Below, one piece after another: positions 27,161 through 39,379 of a stretch of 64,000 nt of DNA. Position numbers and translations under genes: made by a program. Source of the DNA: Physcomitrium patens (Eukaryota; Streptophyta; Bryopsida; Funariales; Funariaceae); assembly GCF_000002425.4 (NCBI RefSeq), contig NC_037261.1, forward strand, positions 6,038,098-6,102,097. Reading direction: 5' to 3'. The notes beneath the pieces are model-generated. The model worked only from the letters and a program-made list of their open reading frames with translations. It had not been told where the DNA came from and ran no database searches. Every line of letters starts with the position of its first letter. The first letter of the stretch is position 1.

Positions 27161-27924
27161 TTATTTCCTGAGAGCTTTCTTGGACTTTCGAAATTTCTTG
27201 CCAAGCATTTCTGGATCCTTCCTTTCAGAAGATAGGAATCGCTGTTCAGCAGGGGGAATCGTAAAACTTTGGCCCCAGGACTCGGGCCCAAAGCTCCTGT
27301 AATGAAGTTCTCGATACTCTTGGCAAAATGCACATGGCCAGCATAGGCAATGGATGAGAGAGTCAGAAAATGGACCTTCTGGAATGTTGTACTTGGAGCG
27401 TAGCTTGCCACGATACGATGCGGAATACAAGCATCCCAGCGCAATTGTGTGCTGGAGCACCCACCACGCTGTTGCTGCAGTCCAGCAAGAGTTTTTACTC
27501 TCGTCTAAAGCCTGGGCATTCCAGCCAAACGCCAAGCAGGGGAAAAACATGGTGAAGCAACACATGGGCATATCTGCGCAACAATCAAACAGCCCAGTGC
27601 TCCACATAGGCTGGTTCTGCATCCATAGAAAAAGTCGGTCGTTGTCATTGAGAAACTAAGATTGACCACACGAATACTACATTTCTCAAGAACGATAATC
27701 CTTGATAAAGTATTTCTGGGTTGACATAACTATGCAGAACCGAATACTTGGCAAGCGGTCGTGAAGATTGTGCCGGCAGCAATCAGTTGGCTAGCAAGAG
27801 AACTAAGCGTTTTTGAGTAAGAAACATTAGTACTCTATTCGAGCACGTAATCACAATACACAGTACATACTGAGGACTCGCACCAGAAGATTCACATGCC
27901 GAAGAACTGAAAAAGAACAAAAAA

Positions 27925-27955
<31 letters not shown>

Positions 27956-28305
27956 CTTTACACCTACAAACAGACTTCGAAAACAAGATAGGAATTGGAC
28001 GCAGGTATTACAACAAGAAAACTCTATTTCTTCAATTTGTAGATGAAATCAAAATGGACGAAATCGAAACCTTGATCGATTACCTGCCAAAAAGGGATTT
28101 CATACTGTGAGAGCTTCGCCTTCAAGCCCGACTGCGTTGCACCATAATTTCGGCACGCTGCAGAAAGCTCCGGAGCATCGGAAACGCGGGGAAGTAAGGG
28201 CGCCGTCTCTGAATCTGATACTATATCCTGCGAGCTACTTCCGGCACCGGACTTTGAGAGAGAGGACGAAGAGGGATCACCGGTGGTAGGCAATCCACTG
28301 GCCAT
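27161..28305 (-). CDS. PLAC8-family Cys-rich membrane protein (two exons, 225 aa)
   Basis: Exon 1 is 28305-28084 (74 codons, donor TGGCAG|GTAATC). Exon 2 is 27616-27161 (acceptor TATGGATGCAG). The junction is in phase 0. Residues 1-74 are Ser-rich and unlike the family. The PLAC8 domain spans about 79-178: WSTGLFDCC (79-87), CCFTMFFPC (93-101), a hydrophobic segment (about 119-137), LYSASYR (137-143), and CLCWPCAFCQEYREL (164-178). The family signature is usually CC-x4-CPC, so the first Cys of CPC is Phe here. A Lys/Arg-rich tail follows. Plant relatives (cell-number-regulator and PCR/cadmium-resistance-type proteins) are plasma-membrane proteins affecting organ size or metal transport. Which role applies here cannot be read from sequence. 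The ATG chosen is the first in frame; a GTG-led extension exists upstream but is not a usual eukaryotic start. Confidence 0.85.
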
Positions 28306-28800
28306 TTGTGAACCAAACAAAGCTTCCTCCAGAAAAGCTTCGGGAAAAACAAGGTCTCCTGGAAGGAATTGCCTCACACCCGCTCACGGTGGTGACAGAA
28401 ATGGAGTCAATACACCCAAACTGGCGTCGTCGCCTGCAACTGCGAATCCCCAGAGATGCTCCATCTTATTTAAACGCGGGGTTCAAATCGCCACATTGCA
28501 ACAGGCCAGCGGCACAATCACGATTCTCAGGAAAAATTAAAAAAAAAAAAAAAACCAAAGTGGATGCCGTGCGCTCTAAAGCTGGGCGGCAAAGCCGGCA
28601 CGGGCCCAGGTCGGCACGGGTCGGGCCGGGTGGGTAAAACCGGTTCCTTTCACTGGAAGTGATGCCCACCCGTCCTGCTTTCGGTCAACGTGGCCAATCC
28701 TCACCTCTCCCGCGCTCTTTGATGCCCGCGTGGCACAGTATCTTTCCTAGCCTCCGAATCCCCCTCACTAGGCTAGCCCTCCACTGGATGATTCGTTGAT
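28306..28800 (-). promoter_or_regulatory. probable 5' UTR and promoter region of the PLAC8 gene
   Basis: GC-rich DNA directly upstream of the PLAC8 start. A TATA-like TTTAAATAAG lies at about 28466-28475 on the minus strand, roughly 160 bp before the ATG. Poly-A (about 28538-28553) and a GC-rich block with CGGGCC-type repeats (about 28590-28640) follow upstream. The assignment rests on position and composition only. Confidence 0.35.
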
Positions 28801-29419
28801 GTAGATGATATTGTAAGCTTTGGATGACCTCGGGTTTCCGGAAAAGTTAAAGCCTAAACCTTGATTGCGAGATTTTTTTCCTCTTTTACGTTTACTTTTT
28901 GAGTAACAAGTGGGTGTGGCTGAAAGTGGAGACAATCTGTTAGGGGTTAGGGCTTGTCTATAGTATCCATTTTGTTATTTGTGAAATTTGTGTGTCATTG
29001 AGGAACTGGCACCATATCCACCCCCCCCCCCCCCAACTTGTGCAGTTTTTTATACTAATTACAGCCATTCTACAGTGTTGGGATGTGGTGGAACTGTTGT
29101 TCACTCTACAATTTGGCCCTCTATCTCTTCATGAGAAGGAAGAGTCCTACGAGGTAGGACAACGAACATGTGAGTAATTATCAATAGCAAGATCAACAAA
29201 TATAAGCATTATTGTTTATTGGGGTTTTACTTCTTTTTTATCAAATAGTGTATTGACTTTTGATCACTTTAGGCCTCTCCCAATTGGAATAGGATCAAGT
29301 GAAGTGCACATAAATTTAGAAGACATGTTTCCCAAATGAAAAAAGTTACCAAAGTTTAAGCAAAATATTTATATTCTCAATAAATGTAGAAAAATAAATA
29401 AGAACAATATTTTCATAAT
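28801..29419. other. no gene seen; transition from gene island to repeats
   Basis: Contains a run of about 14 C residues at 29021-29034 and otherwise no recognisable feature. AT content rises sharply after about 29.2 kb. Confidence 0.6.
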
Positions 29420-29850
29420 ATAGGCACAATTAAAGGAAGTTCAAGAATGATATATATTATAATATAGCTTTAATAAAGGATTTGCCAAATCTTCTATTGC
29501 AAGATTATCAACTTTTGAAAAGTCAAAAATACCAAGTCATGGTAAATAACCATAATTGGTAAAAAAAAAAAAAAAATTGAATAGAATAATGTATTGAATT
29601 ATTGTATGTAAACTCTGCCAATAATAAGATAATTGTCTAATCATCTTGATAATAGTTGATAATATACCTCAAATATTACTCCAAAACTTTATTCACTTGT
29701 TTTATTTATTCATTAGATTAAGGATAGAAAGACAAAGAGAGCTTTATATATATATATATAAAATCTTGAAAAAAAAATTTCGAATCTTAATATAAATTGG
29801 ATCTCTTTGTCCAATATACTATCTTTAAATAATCCATGATAATGATAGAT

Positions 29851-29889
<39 letters not shown>

Positions 29890-30664
29890 TAGTTGTTTCT
29901 TTACTTATGATAGATTTTGTGTATGATACACAATGTTCTATCTTGATAAAAAAAAATCTACTATCATGAATATAAAATCATTCAAATATAAGACTAAAAG
30001 ATTTGTAATAAAATTTATAAAAACAAAAGACCATGGTTGTTCCAAAATAGATAATGGCAAGAAAAGTCCATAAGATTGATGACGAGGAGTTTTGGATCTT
30101 GAACAAATATCACATGATTGTATAAAGTTTTTAACTTCCTTCCACATTTAAGGCCACCAAAAAACTCTCAACATTAGTTCAAAAATCTTATTGTATTTAA
30201 AATATCTGATTATTGGAATGTCATAATTAGCTTAAAAAATATAGTATTATATTTTACCTTTTAAAATACATAATCATCTTTTGAAATATAATAGGTTGTT
30301 TTTAAATTCAAAGCTGAAAGTATCGTAAGACTTAAAAGAATTATTCTTAATATCATGAACAAGAAGATCAAATGACATACTTGATTGAATTTGCTTAACA
30401 AAGGTTGAATCAACAATCAATATTGATTCTATTGCTTGAAGGTGAAAATATTGTGGCTTAAAGAGAATCATTCTTTGTTAATCAAAAGCTACATCACATT
30501 ATTTTGGTACAAGATAGAAACATCTAAAAAAGTGTTTGACAAACCTTATTGTTTTTCAACTTAATAAGTGATCTGAAAATCAAATCTTAATAAAGACATA
30601 TTCAAATAGGCTTAACAATGATTCAAAATACGTGCCAACATGAAGTATTTGAAATTCTTGTGAT

Positions 30665-30700
<36 letters not shown>

Positions 30701-30872
30701 TAGTCTAAAAATACCTTTTAGATAATGATGCTATTTTAAAAATAAATCTACAATTATAAGAAGTTCTTTGTTATAAAACTCATAGTTAATCTCGACCATT
30801 CAAAAATTTTTGGAATAAAAAGCTACAAGATGGAGCTTGTTATCTGTTCCTATTTGTGATAAAATAACATCC
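29420..30872 (-). pseudogene. chromovirus A5 pol remnant, left part (integrase, RNase H end)
   Basis: Minus-strand translation gives RNase H (KLHLVAFYSKNF near 30780-30830), the stretch from RNase H to integrase (30274-30471), and the integrase zinc-finger/core region ([20 protein letters not shown] then INFITNLL, 29938-30147). Out-of-frame pieces of the HPQTDGQ to NYQQD segment lie at about 29580-29740. The RNase H frame continues at 36882 after removal of A4. CpG is almost absent. A run of about 30 A residues lies at 29857-29886 and a (TA)n tract at 30666-30695. Left of about 29455 a short A-family piece appears in the opposite orientation. Confidence 0.75.
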
Positions 30873-31145
30873 TGTCACAGACACAAAAATACAGACTCGA
30901 GATCTAACAAGAAGTTCAAGAAGAACTGACAAGAACTAGATTAATCAGATGAATACAAGAAATACACCAGAGAAGTGAGCTAGAGCTCCAAGAGATGTGT
31001 TGTCGAGACTGAAGAACTCTTCAGCCTCGATTCCAATATATACTCCTATTTAGGAAGCTTCTTAAGCAACTTCTACTAACTAGGAAGCTTTTAGAAGGTT
31101 CTAGAAACTTGTCTCTAGAAGGTTCTAAGAATTATGTCCTTAACA
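30873..31145 (-). repeat. A4 3' LTR
   Basis: Plus-strand ends are TGTCACAGACAC and CCTTAACA. It contains the conserved hairpin/TSS block (TTGTCGAGACTGAAGAACTC, 31012-31031) and TATA (AATATATACTCC, 31042-31053) also found in A1 and A2. It is shorter than the other LTR and has only one GAA/TTC pentamer cluster. Confidence 0.85.
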
Positions 31146-31195
31146 TCACCCCCTCTTTTAGCTTCGAGGTCTCTGAGAAGCAATGTTGTTGTTAA

Positions 31196-31549
31196 TCAGT
31201 ACCAATGCAAGAAAATAAAGATCTGTCATATAATGTCTGCTATGAACTCCAACTGTTGTTCACGAGGCAAGTGGTTCATCGGCCCTTAAAGCCAACGATA
31301 GTAGCCCACTCCTTCAACTTCTGACCAAGCATGAACTTTCGTGTCCTCATTGTAAAATTGTTCTGCAAACATGCCTTCTGGCTGACCATCGTAAGCAGGC
31401 TCGGACTCAAATACAATCATCAGTGATCGATTATTTGGTATCCTCCGTCGTTGTCGTTGTGTAGGCAGTTCTTCATCTCAAGGTCGCCTTCGTGAGCTAG
31501 TCGGTTGAGATAATCTGACTCGCATAGTATCTATCTCTTGGCTATCCAT
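31196..31549 (-). pseudogene. A4 third ORF, broken by three C-to-T stops
   Basis: It starts ATGGATAGCCAAGAG and encodes a protein aligned end to end with the A1 and A2 third ORFs: a basic Arg-rich N-terminal third (PTSSRRRP, QRQRRRIPNN), then VFESEPAYDGQPEG, HAWSEVEGVGYYRW, GPMNHLPREQQLEFIAD, and the end QIFIFLHWY. Three in-frame stops (CGA to TGA twice, CAA to TAA once) are all C-to-T changes. No membrane segment or known domain is seen. The function is unknown; the basic N-terminus suggests nucleic-acid binding or nuclear entry. Confidence 0.75.
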
Positions 31550-31676
31550 ATCAGAAGACCAAACTATGGCTACTGAAAAAATTCTATTTTATCTTGGAAA
31601 AAATAACTACATCAACTACGAATTTTGGTGGTGCTCTCCCCTTTTCTTATATTCTTGGGTGAGCAAGCTTCAGAAG

Positions 31677-34600
31677 GAAGCTATCGTCAAATCGGCTTAG
31701 GTTTATGAGGATGTTGTTGATGAAACTCCTGTACCTTTTATGGCGCATTGGCGAGATTTTCAGCTGGCTCCCACGTTCACTCATTAATGTTGTAGTTGCA
31801 CCAATGAACAAGATATTCCAACTTGCCCCACCTTCGCCGTGAATCCAACACCTTTTCAACCTCGTATTCCTCGTGGTTCTCGATCTCAATACTAGGTGGC
31901 GGACATTGCATTCTTCCAGGAAAAGATGACTCTCGATAAAGCTCTAACAGAGAAACATGAAAGACTAGATGTACTTTCATAGAAGCCGATAATTCTAGAC
32001 GGTACGCCACTGGATTGATTTGCTTCTGGATGATAAATGGTCCCAATCTTTGATAGTCCAACTTATCACATAGTCGCTTGGTCTTGATATTCCATCGAAG
32101 AAGCCATGCTTTATCTCCAATTTTGAAAGTAGATGCTTGATTCCGAAATCTATCTACAGACGCCTTGTAGGATTCTTGAGCGGATTATAATTAGAGCTTC
32201 AACGTATTTTGAAGCTGTGATAGTTGCTTTACAAATCCTTCAGCTGTTGGATTGTTATTTGTTGACGGACTCAATAAATCAAGCTTCGGATGATACCCAT
32301 AGTTGAAAAAGAATGGTGTGTATTGAGTCGACGCATGGAGGGTGTTGTTATATGTAAACTTGGCTAGTAACAGATATGTGGTCCAATCGTCTTGCTGATA
32401 GTTGATGTTGCATCGTAAGTATTGTTCCAAGACTTAGTTCACCCATTTCGTTTGGCCATCAGTTTCAGGATGAAAAGCCAAAGAAAGCTTGATATCCACC
32501 TTCAGTATCTCAAAGAGAGATCTCCAAAACTTTGATACAAACTGGATTCCTCAATCTGATACAATATCATCTAGTAGTCCATGATATCGATACACATTAT
32601 CGAGAAAGAGCCTTGCTGTGACTTCACTAAATGATGTCTTCTTGCAAGGGACAAAGTGTGCCATCTTTGTAAGCTGATCTATCACGACAAAGATGCTATC
32701 AAATGAGTTCGATGATGGCAGATCCGTGATGAAGTCCATGGAAATTGAAGACCATGGTCGACGTGGAATCGGTAATGGCTGTACGAGTCCATATGGGCGA
32801 TGCCGAGGATTCTTAGATCTTGAACAGATGTCGTAGGAGAGGACAAAATCTTTCACATCCTTTCACATTTGGGGCCACCAAAAATCTCGAGAAATAAGCT
32901 CCAAGGTCTTATTGAATCCAAAATGTCCCGCAATTGGAAAATCGTGGCGAGATTGAAGAACTCGGAGTCATGCTGGTCCTTTTGGGATATATAACTGCTC
33001 CTCAAAGTATAAAAGATCTCCCTCCACTTCAAACTTGTCGTCATTGGCATGCTGCTTAATATCAATGGCTACTGAATCTTCAATGGTCACGGCACGTACC
33101 TAATTCAAGAAGTCAGCATCAATTGGCACAATAGTAATGCAAAGCTGAAATTGCTCTGGCTTCAACAATATCGTACATTGTTGATCAAACGCTGCTTCTC
33201 CAGCCTTTGGTACAAGATACAATCTCCTAGATAAGGCATCAAATAGTCCTTGCTGCTTTCTAGGTCAATAAATGATCACAAAATCAAACCTAGATTAACC
33301 TAGATAGCAACATACTCCACTAAGCTTGACATCGATTTAGAACTCGAGCCGATGTGAAATACTCCAAATTCTTGTGATCTGTATATATGGTCACTAGGTG
33401 TGCAACTCCTTCAAGAAAGTGATGCCATTCTTGGAAAGAATCCACTATAGCAAGAAGTTCCTTATCATGGATCTCATACCTGATTTCAGCAGCAGAGAAC
33501 TTTCGAGAATAGAATACAACTGGATGGAGCTTCTTGTATTCTCCCATTTGTGAAAGTACAACTCCCAAAGCAAAATCTGAAGCATCAGTTTTTAAATAAA
33601 AAGCCTTTGTAAAGTCTGGATGTACCAAGTTTGGAGCTGTAGTAAATGTGGCCTTCAGGTATTGAAACACCTTATCCGCTAGAGGTCCCCATTCCAGCTT
33701 ATCCTTGCATGTCAACCGAGTGAAAATAGCAGCAACTTGAGAGTAATTCTTGATGAAGATCCGATAGAAGTTGGCAAACCAAGAAAGCATTGTACGTCTA
33801 TAACCGTCTTCAGAACCTCCCAGGATACGATTGCTTCGACTTTCTTGGGGTCCATCTTCAAGCCTTCCGTAGTCGCAACGAATCTCAGAAACTCCATCCC
33901 TATTTAGTGAAATAAACACTTCTCCAACTTGGCATATAGTCCTGGCTCGTGTAGTTTCTCCAAGACCAAACGAACGTGCTTTTCGTGCTCTTTCTTATTT
34001 TTGGAGAATATCAAAATATCATCCAAATAGATGACAACAAAATTATCAAAGTGCTCTCGAAAAATATCATTCATCATATGTTGAAAGATTGTTGGAGCAT
34101 TGGTAAGACCAAAGGGCATGACATTATATTCAAAATGGCCATACCTTATACGAAACGTTGTCTTCCACTTATCTCCTTCCTTGATTCATACGAGGTTGTA
34201 AGCTCCTCTAAGATCAATTTTTGTAAAGATCCTTGCACGTCCAAGTTGTTCTAAGAGACCAAAAATCAAAGGTAACGGATAACGATTCTTCTTTGTTACC
34301 TTGTTGAGGCCTCGATAGTCCACGCACATCCGCAACGAGCCATCTTTCTTCTTCACAAATAAGATGGGTACTCCAGTTGACAATTTTGAATGACGGATGA
34401 AGTTCTTGGCTAGATTCTCATCGATGAACTTCCGCAACTTTGCCAACTCCATCTGCGATAGATTGTAGAATGGGCCAAAAGGCGGTTGTGCTCCTTCCTG
34501 CAAGTCTATGGCGCAATCATATGGTCGGTGTTCTAGTAGCATGTCAGCATTCTTCTTTTGAAATACGTCTTTAAAATCCTTATATTGCTCAGGTATACTT

Positions 34601-35163
34601 GCTATCGAGATCTTCTTCCCAGTAGTTGGAGCTACATAAATGATAAACGGTGTGCCTTCCTTGGACGATCTTATAAACGCTCTTGCTCCAATGAATAAGG
34701 ATTTCTCTATTCGGGGTTTTCTACTAGGCTTGCTCTTGGGTGGTTTTGTGGAAGAGGTCATCTTCTGCAACCTCCAATCTATGGATGAGTTATGCTTTTC
34801 CAACTAGGAAAGACCAAGAATAATAGGATTTGATGGGGTTCCAATAATATTGAAAATAATATGACTACTATGGCCCTTAAACGTCACTTCTATAGGTTTT
34901 GATTCATGGGTGACACTATCAAACAATAAAGGTTGCCCCTCTATGACCTCAACGTGAACAAGTTTGGATTTTTGTACTAAAGGGATCTTATGATACTTCG
35001 CAAATTCTTTGTCTAAGAAACAAGCAGATACTCCTGAATCTAATAATGCTAAGGTTCTCAGTTTTTGAGGGCCAATAAGCAAAGAGATTGTAAAGCAAAA
35101 GGCAGGTTGAGTAGAAAGAAAGGAACCAAGTTGTTGTTGCGATATTTCACTATCCAGTCGCAC
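31677..35163 (-). pseudogene. A4 pol: protease, RT, RNase H, integrase, chromodomain
   Basis: Domains from the right: protease with LLDSGVSACFLD (about 35040); RT in pieces 34803-34186 and 34119-33904, with [36 protein letters not shown] and the catalytic YLDDILIFS; RNase H at 33919-33320 ([34 protein letters not shown]); the integrase zinc region and core at 33065-32551 ([20 protein letters not shown]); the GPF-like region; and a chromodomain at about 31900-31690. Frameshifts and stops separate the blocks, so no Pol polyprotein can be made. The layout equals A1. Confidence 0.85.
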
Positions 35164-35168
35164 GGTTC

Positions 35169-36179
35169 CTATTGTGGCTGGGCATCCTCGTTTTCCTGAA
35201 CAAATGCGCCCCTAGTCTTGACAATACGTCGATTTTGCTTCTTGGGGCAGTTTCCAACTTTATAGCCTTCTTCACCGCAATATAAGCATAGACCTTTCTC
35301 CATATGCCACTTTTTTTCTTCTAGGGTAAGGGATTTGACACGTACTGCATCAATTTGCATGTCTTCTACCTTTGAATGTGTATTCACGTCACTTGTCGAC
35401 ATAGTTGGGGAAAGTCTTAAATGTTAGTCTTGACAGCATTGGAATAGGTGATTATCGTACTTCACAGCTTGGCTAATAACTTCGTTGAGCATTTGTGGAT
35501 CAGGAAGAGTTAACAGCAAATCCTTCACATCATTCCTTAAACCCCAATAGAATTGACTCATCAACGCTTCTTCATCCCAATTGATGTCACATGCTAATTA
35601 CCTGAAGTTCGATGCATAGACTGATGTAGAGCACATCCCTTGTCGTAGTGATTGGATCTTTGTTGTAGCCCATCGAACCTTATCATGTTCACCAAATGCT
35701 TTTGCAAACGCCTCCAAAAAGGTTTCAAAGTTATTTAGTATGGACGATCGTTTCTCAAACAAAGGAACAAACCATGATAGAGCTTATCCTATAAGTCAGG
35801 TTCGAACAAGTCCAACACGTGACTCCTCCATTGGATAGCGTTCTGGCTATAAAACTGTTATCAATCTGATTTGATTGACGAATCCTCGAAACTTGGAACG
35901 CGTACCATCGAACTTGTCCGGAAGGCTAACTTGGGGCTCTTTGTGTCATAGAACCAACGGTGCTTGGCGAACCTGAGGCAAAGTTGCTTCTCCAAGTGCA
36001 GAAGTTTGAGGCTAGTGCAACCTAGATTGTGCCATCCCAAATGCTCCATCATTATGAAGCCTTGCCACGACTCCTTCAATCTCTGCAGTTCTTTGCGATA
36101 ACGTAGCGAGGATATTCATGATAGCATCCAACTTAGACTCTGAACTTTTTGTCATACTAATGTCTTGGCCTCCGGCCAT
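35169..36179 (-). pseudogene. A4 gag with CCHC zinc knuckle
   Basis: It begins at an ATG (36179) and follows A1 gag: an N-terminal coiled segment, PQVSLPDKFDGT (about 35890-35925), then QFYWGLRNDVKDLL (about 35540). The zinc knuckle LCLYCGEEGYKVGNCPKK lies at about 35250, with the His of C-x2-C-x4-H-x4-C changed to Tyr. The TGG Trp codon in QFYWG shows what A1 lost at its first stop. Several stops are present. Confidence 0.8.
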
Positions 36180-36459
36180 TCTAAGAGAAGGACAGAAATG
36201 ACTCTATAAGAAGACAATATTGGTTTAGAAGAGGATACTCCGCAACCTCTAAAATGCCTTAAGAGCTTCAAGAAAAGGGGTAATCCACTCTCTCCAAGAA
36301 GAATAAGACTCCAATATTGTAACAAAACAAGTATCAGTTTAGAGGAGGGTAATCCGCAACGTCTAAAATGCTAGTACACTTCCAAGTAGAAGGATAATCC
36401 TCATTCTAACGAGGAATAAACTAACTCTGATATCTGAGGTGTGTGAAGTCTCGACAAAC

Positions 36460-36881
36460 TATCACGGATACAAAAATACAAACTCGAGATCTAACAAGAA
36501 GTTCAAGAAGAACTGACAAGAACTAGATTAATCAGATGAATACAAGAAAAACATTAGAGAGGTTAGCTAGAGCTCCAAGAGATGTGTTGTCGAGACTGAA
36601 GAACTCTTCAGCCTCGATTCTAATATATACTCCTATTTAGGAAGCTTCTCAAGTAATTTCTACCAACTAGGAAGCTTCTAGAAGGTTCCAGAGACTTGCT
36701 TCTAGAAGGTTCTAGAAACTTATCTCTAGAAGGTTCTAAGGACTATGTCCCTAACATCTTCTATCAACTAAGAAGCTTCTAGAAGGTTCTAGAGACTTGT
36801 TTCTAGAAGGTTCTAGAGACTTGTTTCTAGAAGGTTCTAGAAACTTGTCTCTAGAAGGTTCTAAGGATTATGTCCCTAACA
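36460..36881 (-). repeat. A4 5' LTR with internal 24-bp and 126-bp duplications
   Basis: Starts (plus strand) TATCACGGATAC and ends CCCTAACA. The segment 36756-36881 repeats the preceding part of the LTR, and within 36680-36870 a unit of about 24 bp based on TCTAGAAGGTTCTAGAGACT recurs. It includes perfect GAAnnTTCnnGAAnnTTC arrays at 36671-36688 and 36772-36789. The self-priming complement (GTCTCGACAAAC, 36448-36459) adjoins the LTR. Confidence 0.8.
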
Positions 36882-39379
36882 CATCTATGGCAAAGTTCAA
36901 TGCTTTTGTTTCTATAAAAAATATCTTTAAAAAATCTACGTAATACAAGATTGGTTTAGAAATAAATGATGTTTTCAAAGATTTAAAAGATGCTTTAGTT
37001 TCTTTGTTCCACTTAAATTTGTCTTTGAATGTCAAGCATATAAGAAGAGCCACAACTTGAAAAAAGTTCTTCATGAAGATCTAACAATAGTTAGTAAATT
37101 TCAAAAAATATTACAGATCTTTAATTATTTTGAAATATTTTAATCTATGATAGTTTGAACCTTCTTAAGATCCATCATAAGACCATCATTTGAAATGATA
37201 TATCCTAAGAAGTCAACTTGAGTAGTGTAAAATGCACACTTTTCTATCTTAGCATATAATATTACATCTTTTAGTTTTTGTAACACATAAAAAATATGAA
37301 ATTCATGCTCTTTTGTATTCTTGGAGTAGATCAAGATGTCATCTTAATAATAGATGAGAAAATTGTCAAGAAATTGACAAAAGAAATCATTTATTAAAAT
37401 TTGAAAAGCAACTGGTATATTTATAAGTCCAAAAGGCATGTTATTATATTTGAAATGACCATATTTAATTCAAAATGGAATTTTTTATTTGTTTCATTTT
37501 TTAATGTGTATTAGATTGTATGCTCTTTGTAGATCTATTTTTGTATAGATCTTTGCTTCATTTAATTGATTAAAAAGTCTTAAAATCAATGATAGAAAGT
37601 ACATATTCTTAATAGTTATCTTATTGAGTCTTTGATAGTCTACATACATCTATACAAATCCATCTTTTTTTTCTTTATAAATAAGATAAGAGTCCCAGCT
37701 AGAGATTTAGAATGGCATATATAGTTCTTAACCAAATTCTTTTGAATATATTTTTTGAGTGCAATAAACTTGTTCTTTGATAGACTATAGATTGGTCTGA
37801 ATGGTAGTTGAAGTCTTTCTTAAAGATCAATAGAACAAATATAAGTATGATGCTCTGAAAAAATATTTGCATTCTTTTTTTCAAAAATATATTCATTGTC
37901 TTGGTAGTCGCTTAGAAAAAATTGATCTTTCTTTTGTAGCATATATAAAAGCTTTTATACCTACTAAAAATAGTTTGGATGTATTGGTTTTATGAACTTT
38001 TACTTGCCTAATAGAATATTTGACTAAACTATGAAATAAATCAAGATTATAAGAAATTCACTTTATTTTAGGATTATATCTTTTTAACCATGATAATTTT
38101 AAAATGATTGGATTAAAAAGAGATTTAATTACATTAAATATTAATAAATTAATATGACTACTAGTTGCTATTTCTATAAGAATATTTTTATGTGTAATAT
38201 CTCTAAAAGACAATGAATGACCATCTATTACTTTTATATGTATATGTTTGATTTTCTTGTTTAAAGATATATCTTGTTTTTAAACAAAGTCTTTGTTTAT
38301 AAAATAGGTTGGAGCTTTTAAATCCAATAAGCCTAAATCTTTGTAATTTTTTGGTCCTAAAAAAACTTCTATGATAAAACAAAGTGAAGGATTTGAGGAG
38401 AAAATAGGACCATTGCTAGGAATTGTGTAAGATTCAAGTCACACGATCCCTATTGTACTTGAAGAAAGTCATTTTTTGATACATTATTCTCTTTGAGAAC
38501 CATGCTTCTCATTTTATAATTACATTATTACTTTGGATAGTATTGAATAATGTTCTTGAATTTTCTACAAGATAGGCATAAATCTTCTTGATAACAATGA
38601 ATTTTTTTGTATTGAATAAGATGTTTAAAACATACAATATCAATTTTCATTGGTTTCGGCTTTGACAAATAAGTTTTTAAAAACTTGAGAGTTACAATTA
38701 TTATTTGATTTATTCTTTTTTAGTCAAATCTTTATTTTGATTCCTTTTGAGTAATCGATTGCCACATGCAATGACTTTAATAATAAATTATTTTAAAGAT
38801 TCTGCTTTTGGCATTATCAATAATAAATCTTTGATGTTGTTTTTCAACCTACATCAAAATTAATTGTTAAAGACTTTGTCATTTTAGTCTATATCACAAG
38901 CAAGGTTTTGGAATTCAATAATATATATGGTAGCTAATTATAATCCTTAATGTAAAAATAAAAACTTAGTCTCTATATAATTTTTTAAAGTAGACTATGA
39001 ATTTTTTCCATAGACATAGGATTAATCTTGCTATAGTTAGCATTGGTGATGCATGAAATTTTCAACCTAAAAGTTTTGAAAATCTTGTGAAGATCTATAA
39101 TATTTGCAAATCTATTCTCACTTTTACCAAATGAGGCATCCATAATTTTTTCTTCTATTTTAAGTAACTTAATGAATCTATAAATTAGTAGAGAATAATC
39201 TATAACTTCTAATGCCAAAAGAGGAATAATCTACTCTCTTTAAGGAAAAAATCGATGTTAGAAAATCAAATAGTTTGTTTAAAGGTAGAATAATTTGCAA
39301 CCTTCAAAATCCAACAACAAAAGTGGGATAATCCACTCACTTCTAAAACAAGAACAATGAATTAACACTCTTATTAAAC
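36882..39379 (-). pseudogene. chromovirus A5 remnant, right part (gag to RNase H)
   Basis: Continues A5 from 30872. Minus-strand blocks: RNase H start (IETKALNFAIDV, 36890), the RT thumb and FLGYIISNDGLMMDLKK (37140-37334), an RT palm recognisable only in fragments (37400-37640), the pre-RT EHRPYDC-equivalent (about 37850), a protease remnant (38250-38460) and gag (38480-39220). The sequence is AT-shifted with hardly any CpG. It ends next to the LTR at 39380. Confidence 0.75.

Larger units (their letters stand above)
30873..36881 (-). mobile_element. chromovirus A4 (Ty3/gypsy), nested in A5
   Basis: A complete but dead element on the minus strand: 5' LTR 36460-36881, gag 35169-36179, pol 31677-35163, third ORF 31196-31549, 3' LTR 30873-31145. 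Flanking five-base duplications are CATCC (30868-30872) and CATCT (36882-36886). The A5 RNase H reading frame is interrupted exactly here. The LTRs differ in length because the 5' LTR has an internal duplication. Confidence 0.9.

Noticed and set aside
27112..27444. 110-codon minus-strand open frame
   Set aside because: Shadow of PLAC8 exon 2 in another frame.
28308..28637. 109-codon plus-strand open frame in GC-rich DNA
   Set aside because: It opposes the PLAC8 promoter and exon 1, has low-complexity Lys/Arg content from poly-A and GC-rich repeats, and no recognisable domain.
36756..36881. separate solo LTR next to the A4 5' LTR
   Set aside because: It repeats only part of the LTR, and the target duplication lies outside it, so it is an internal duplication.
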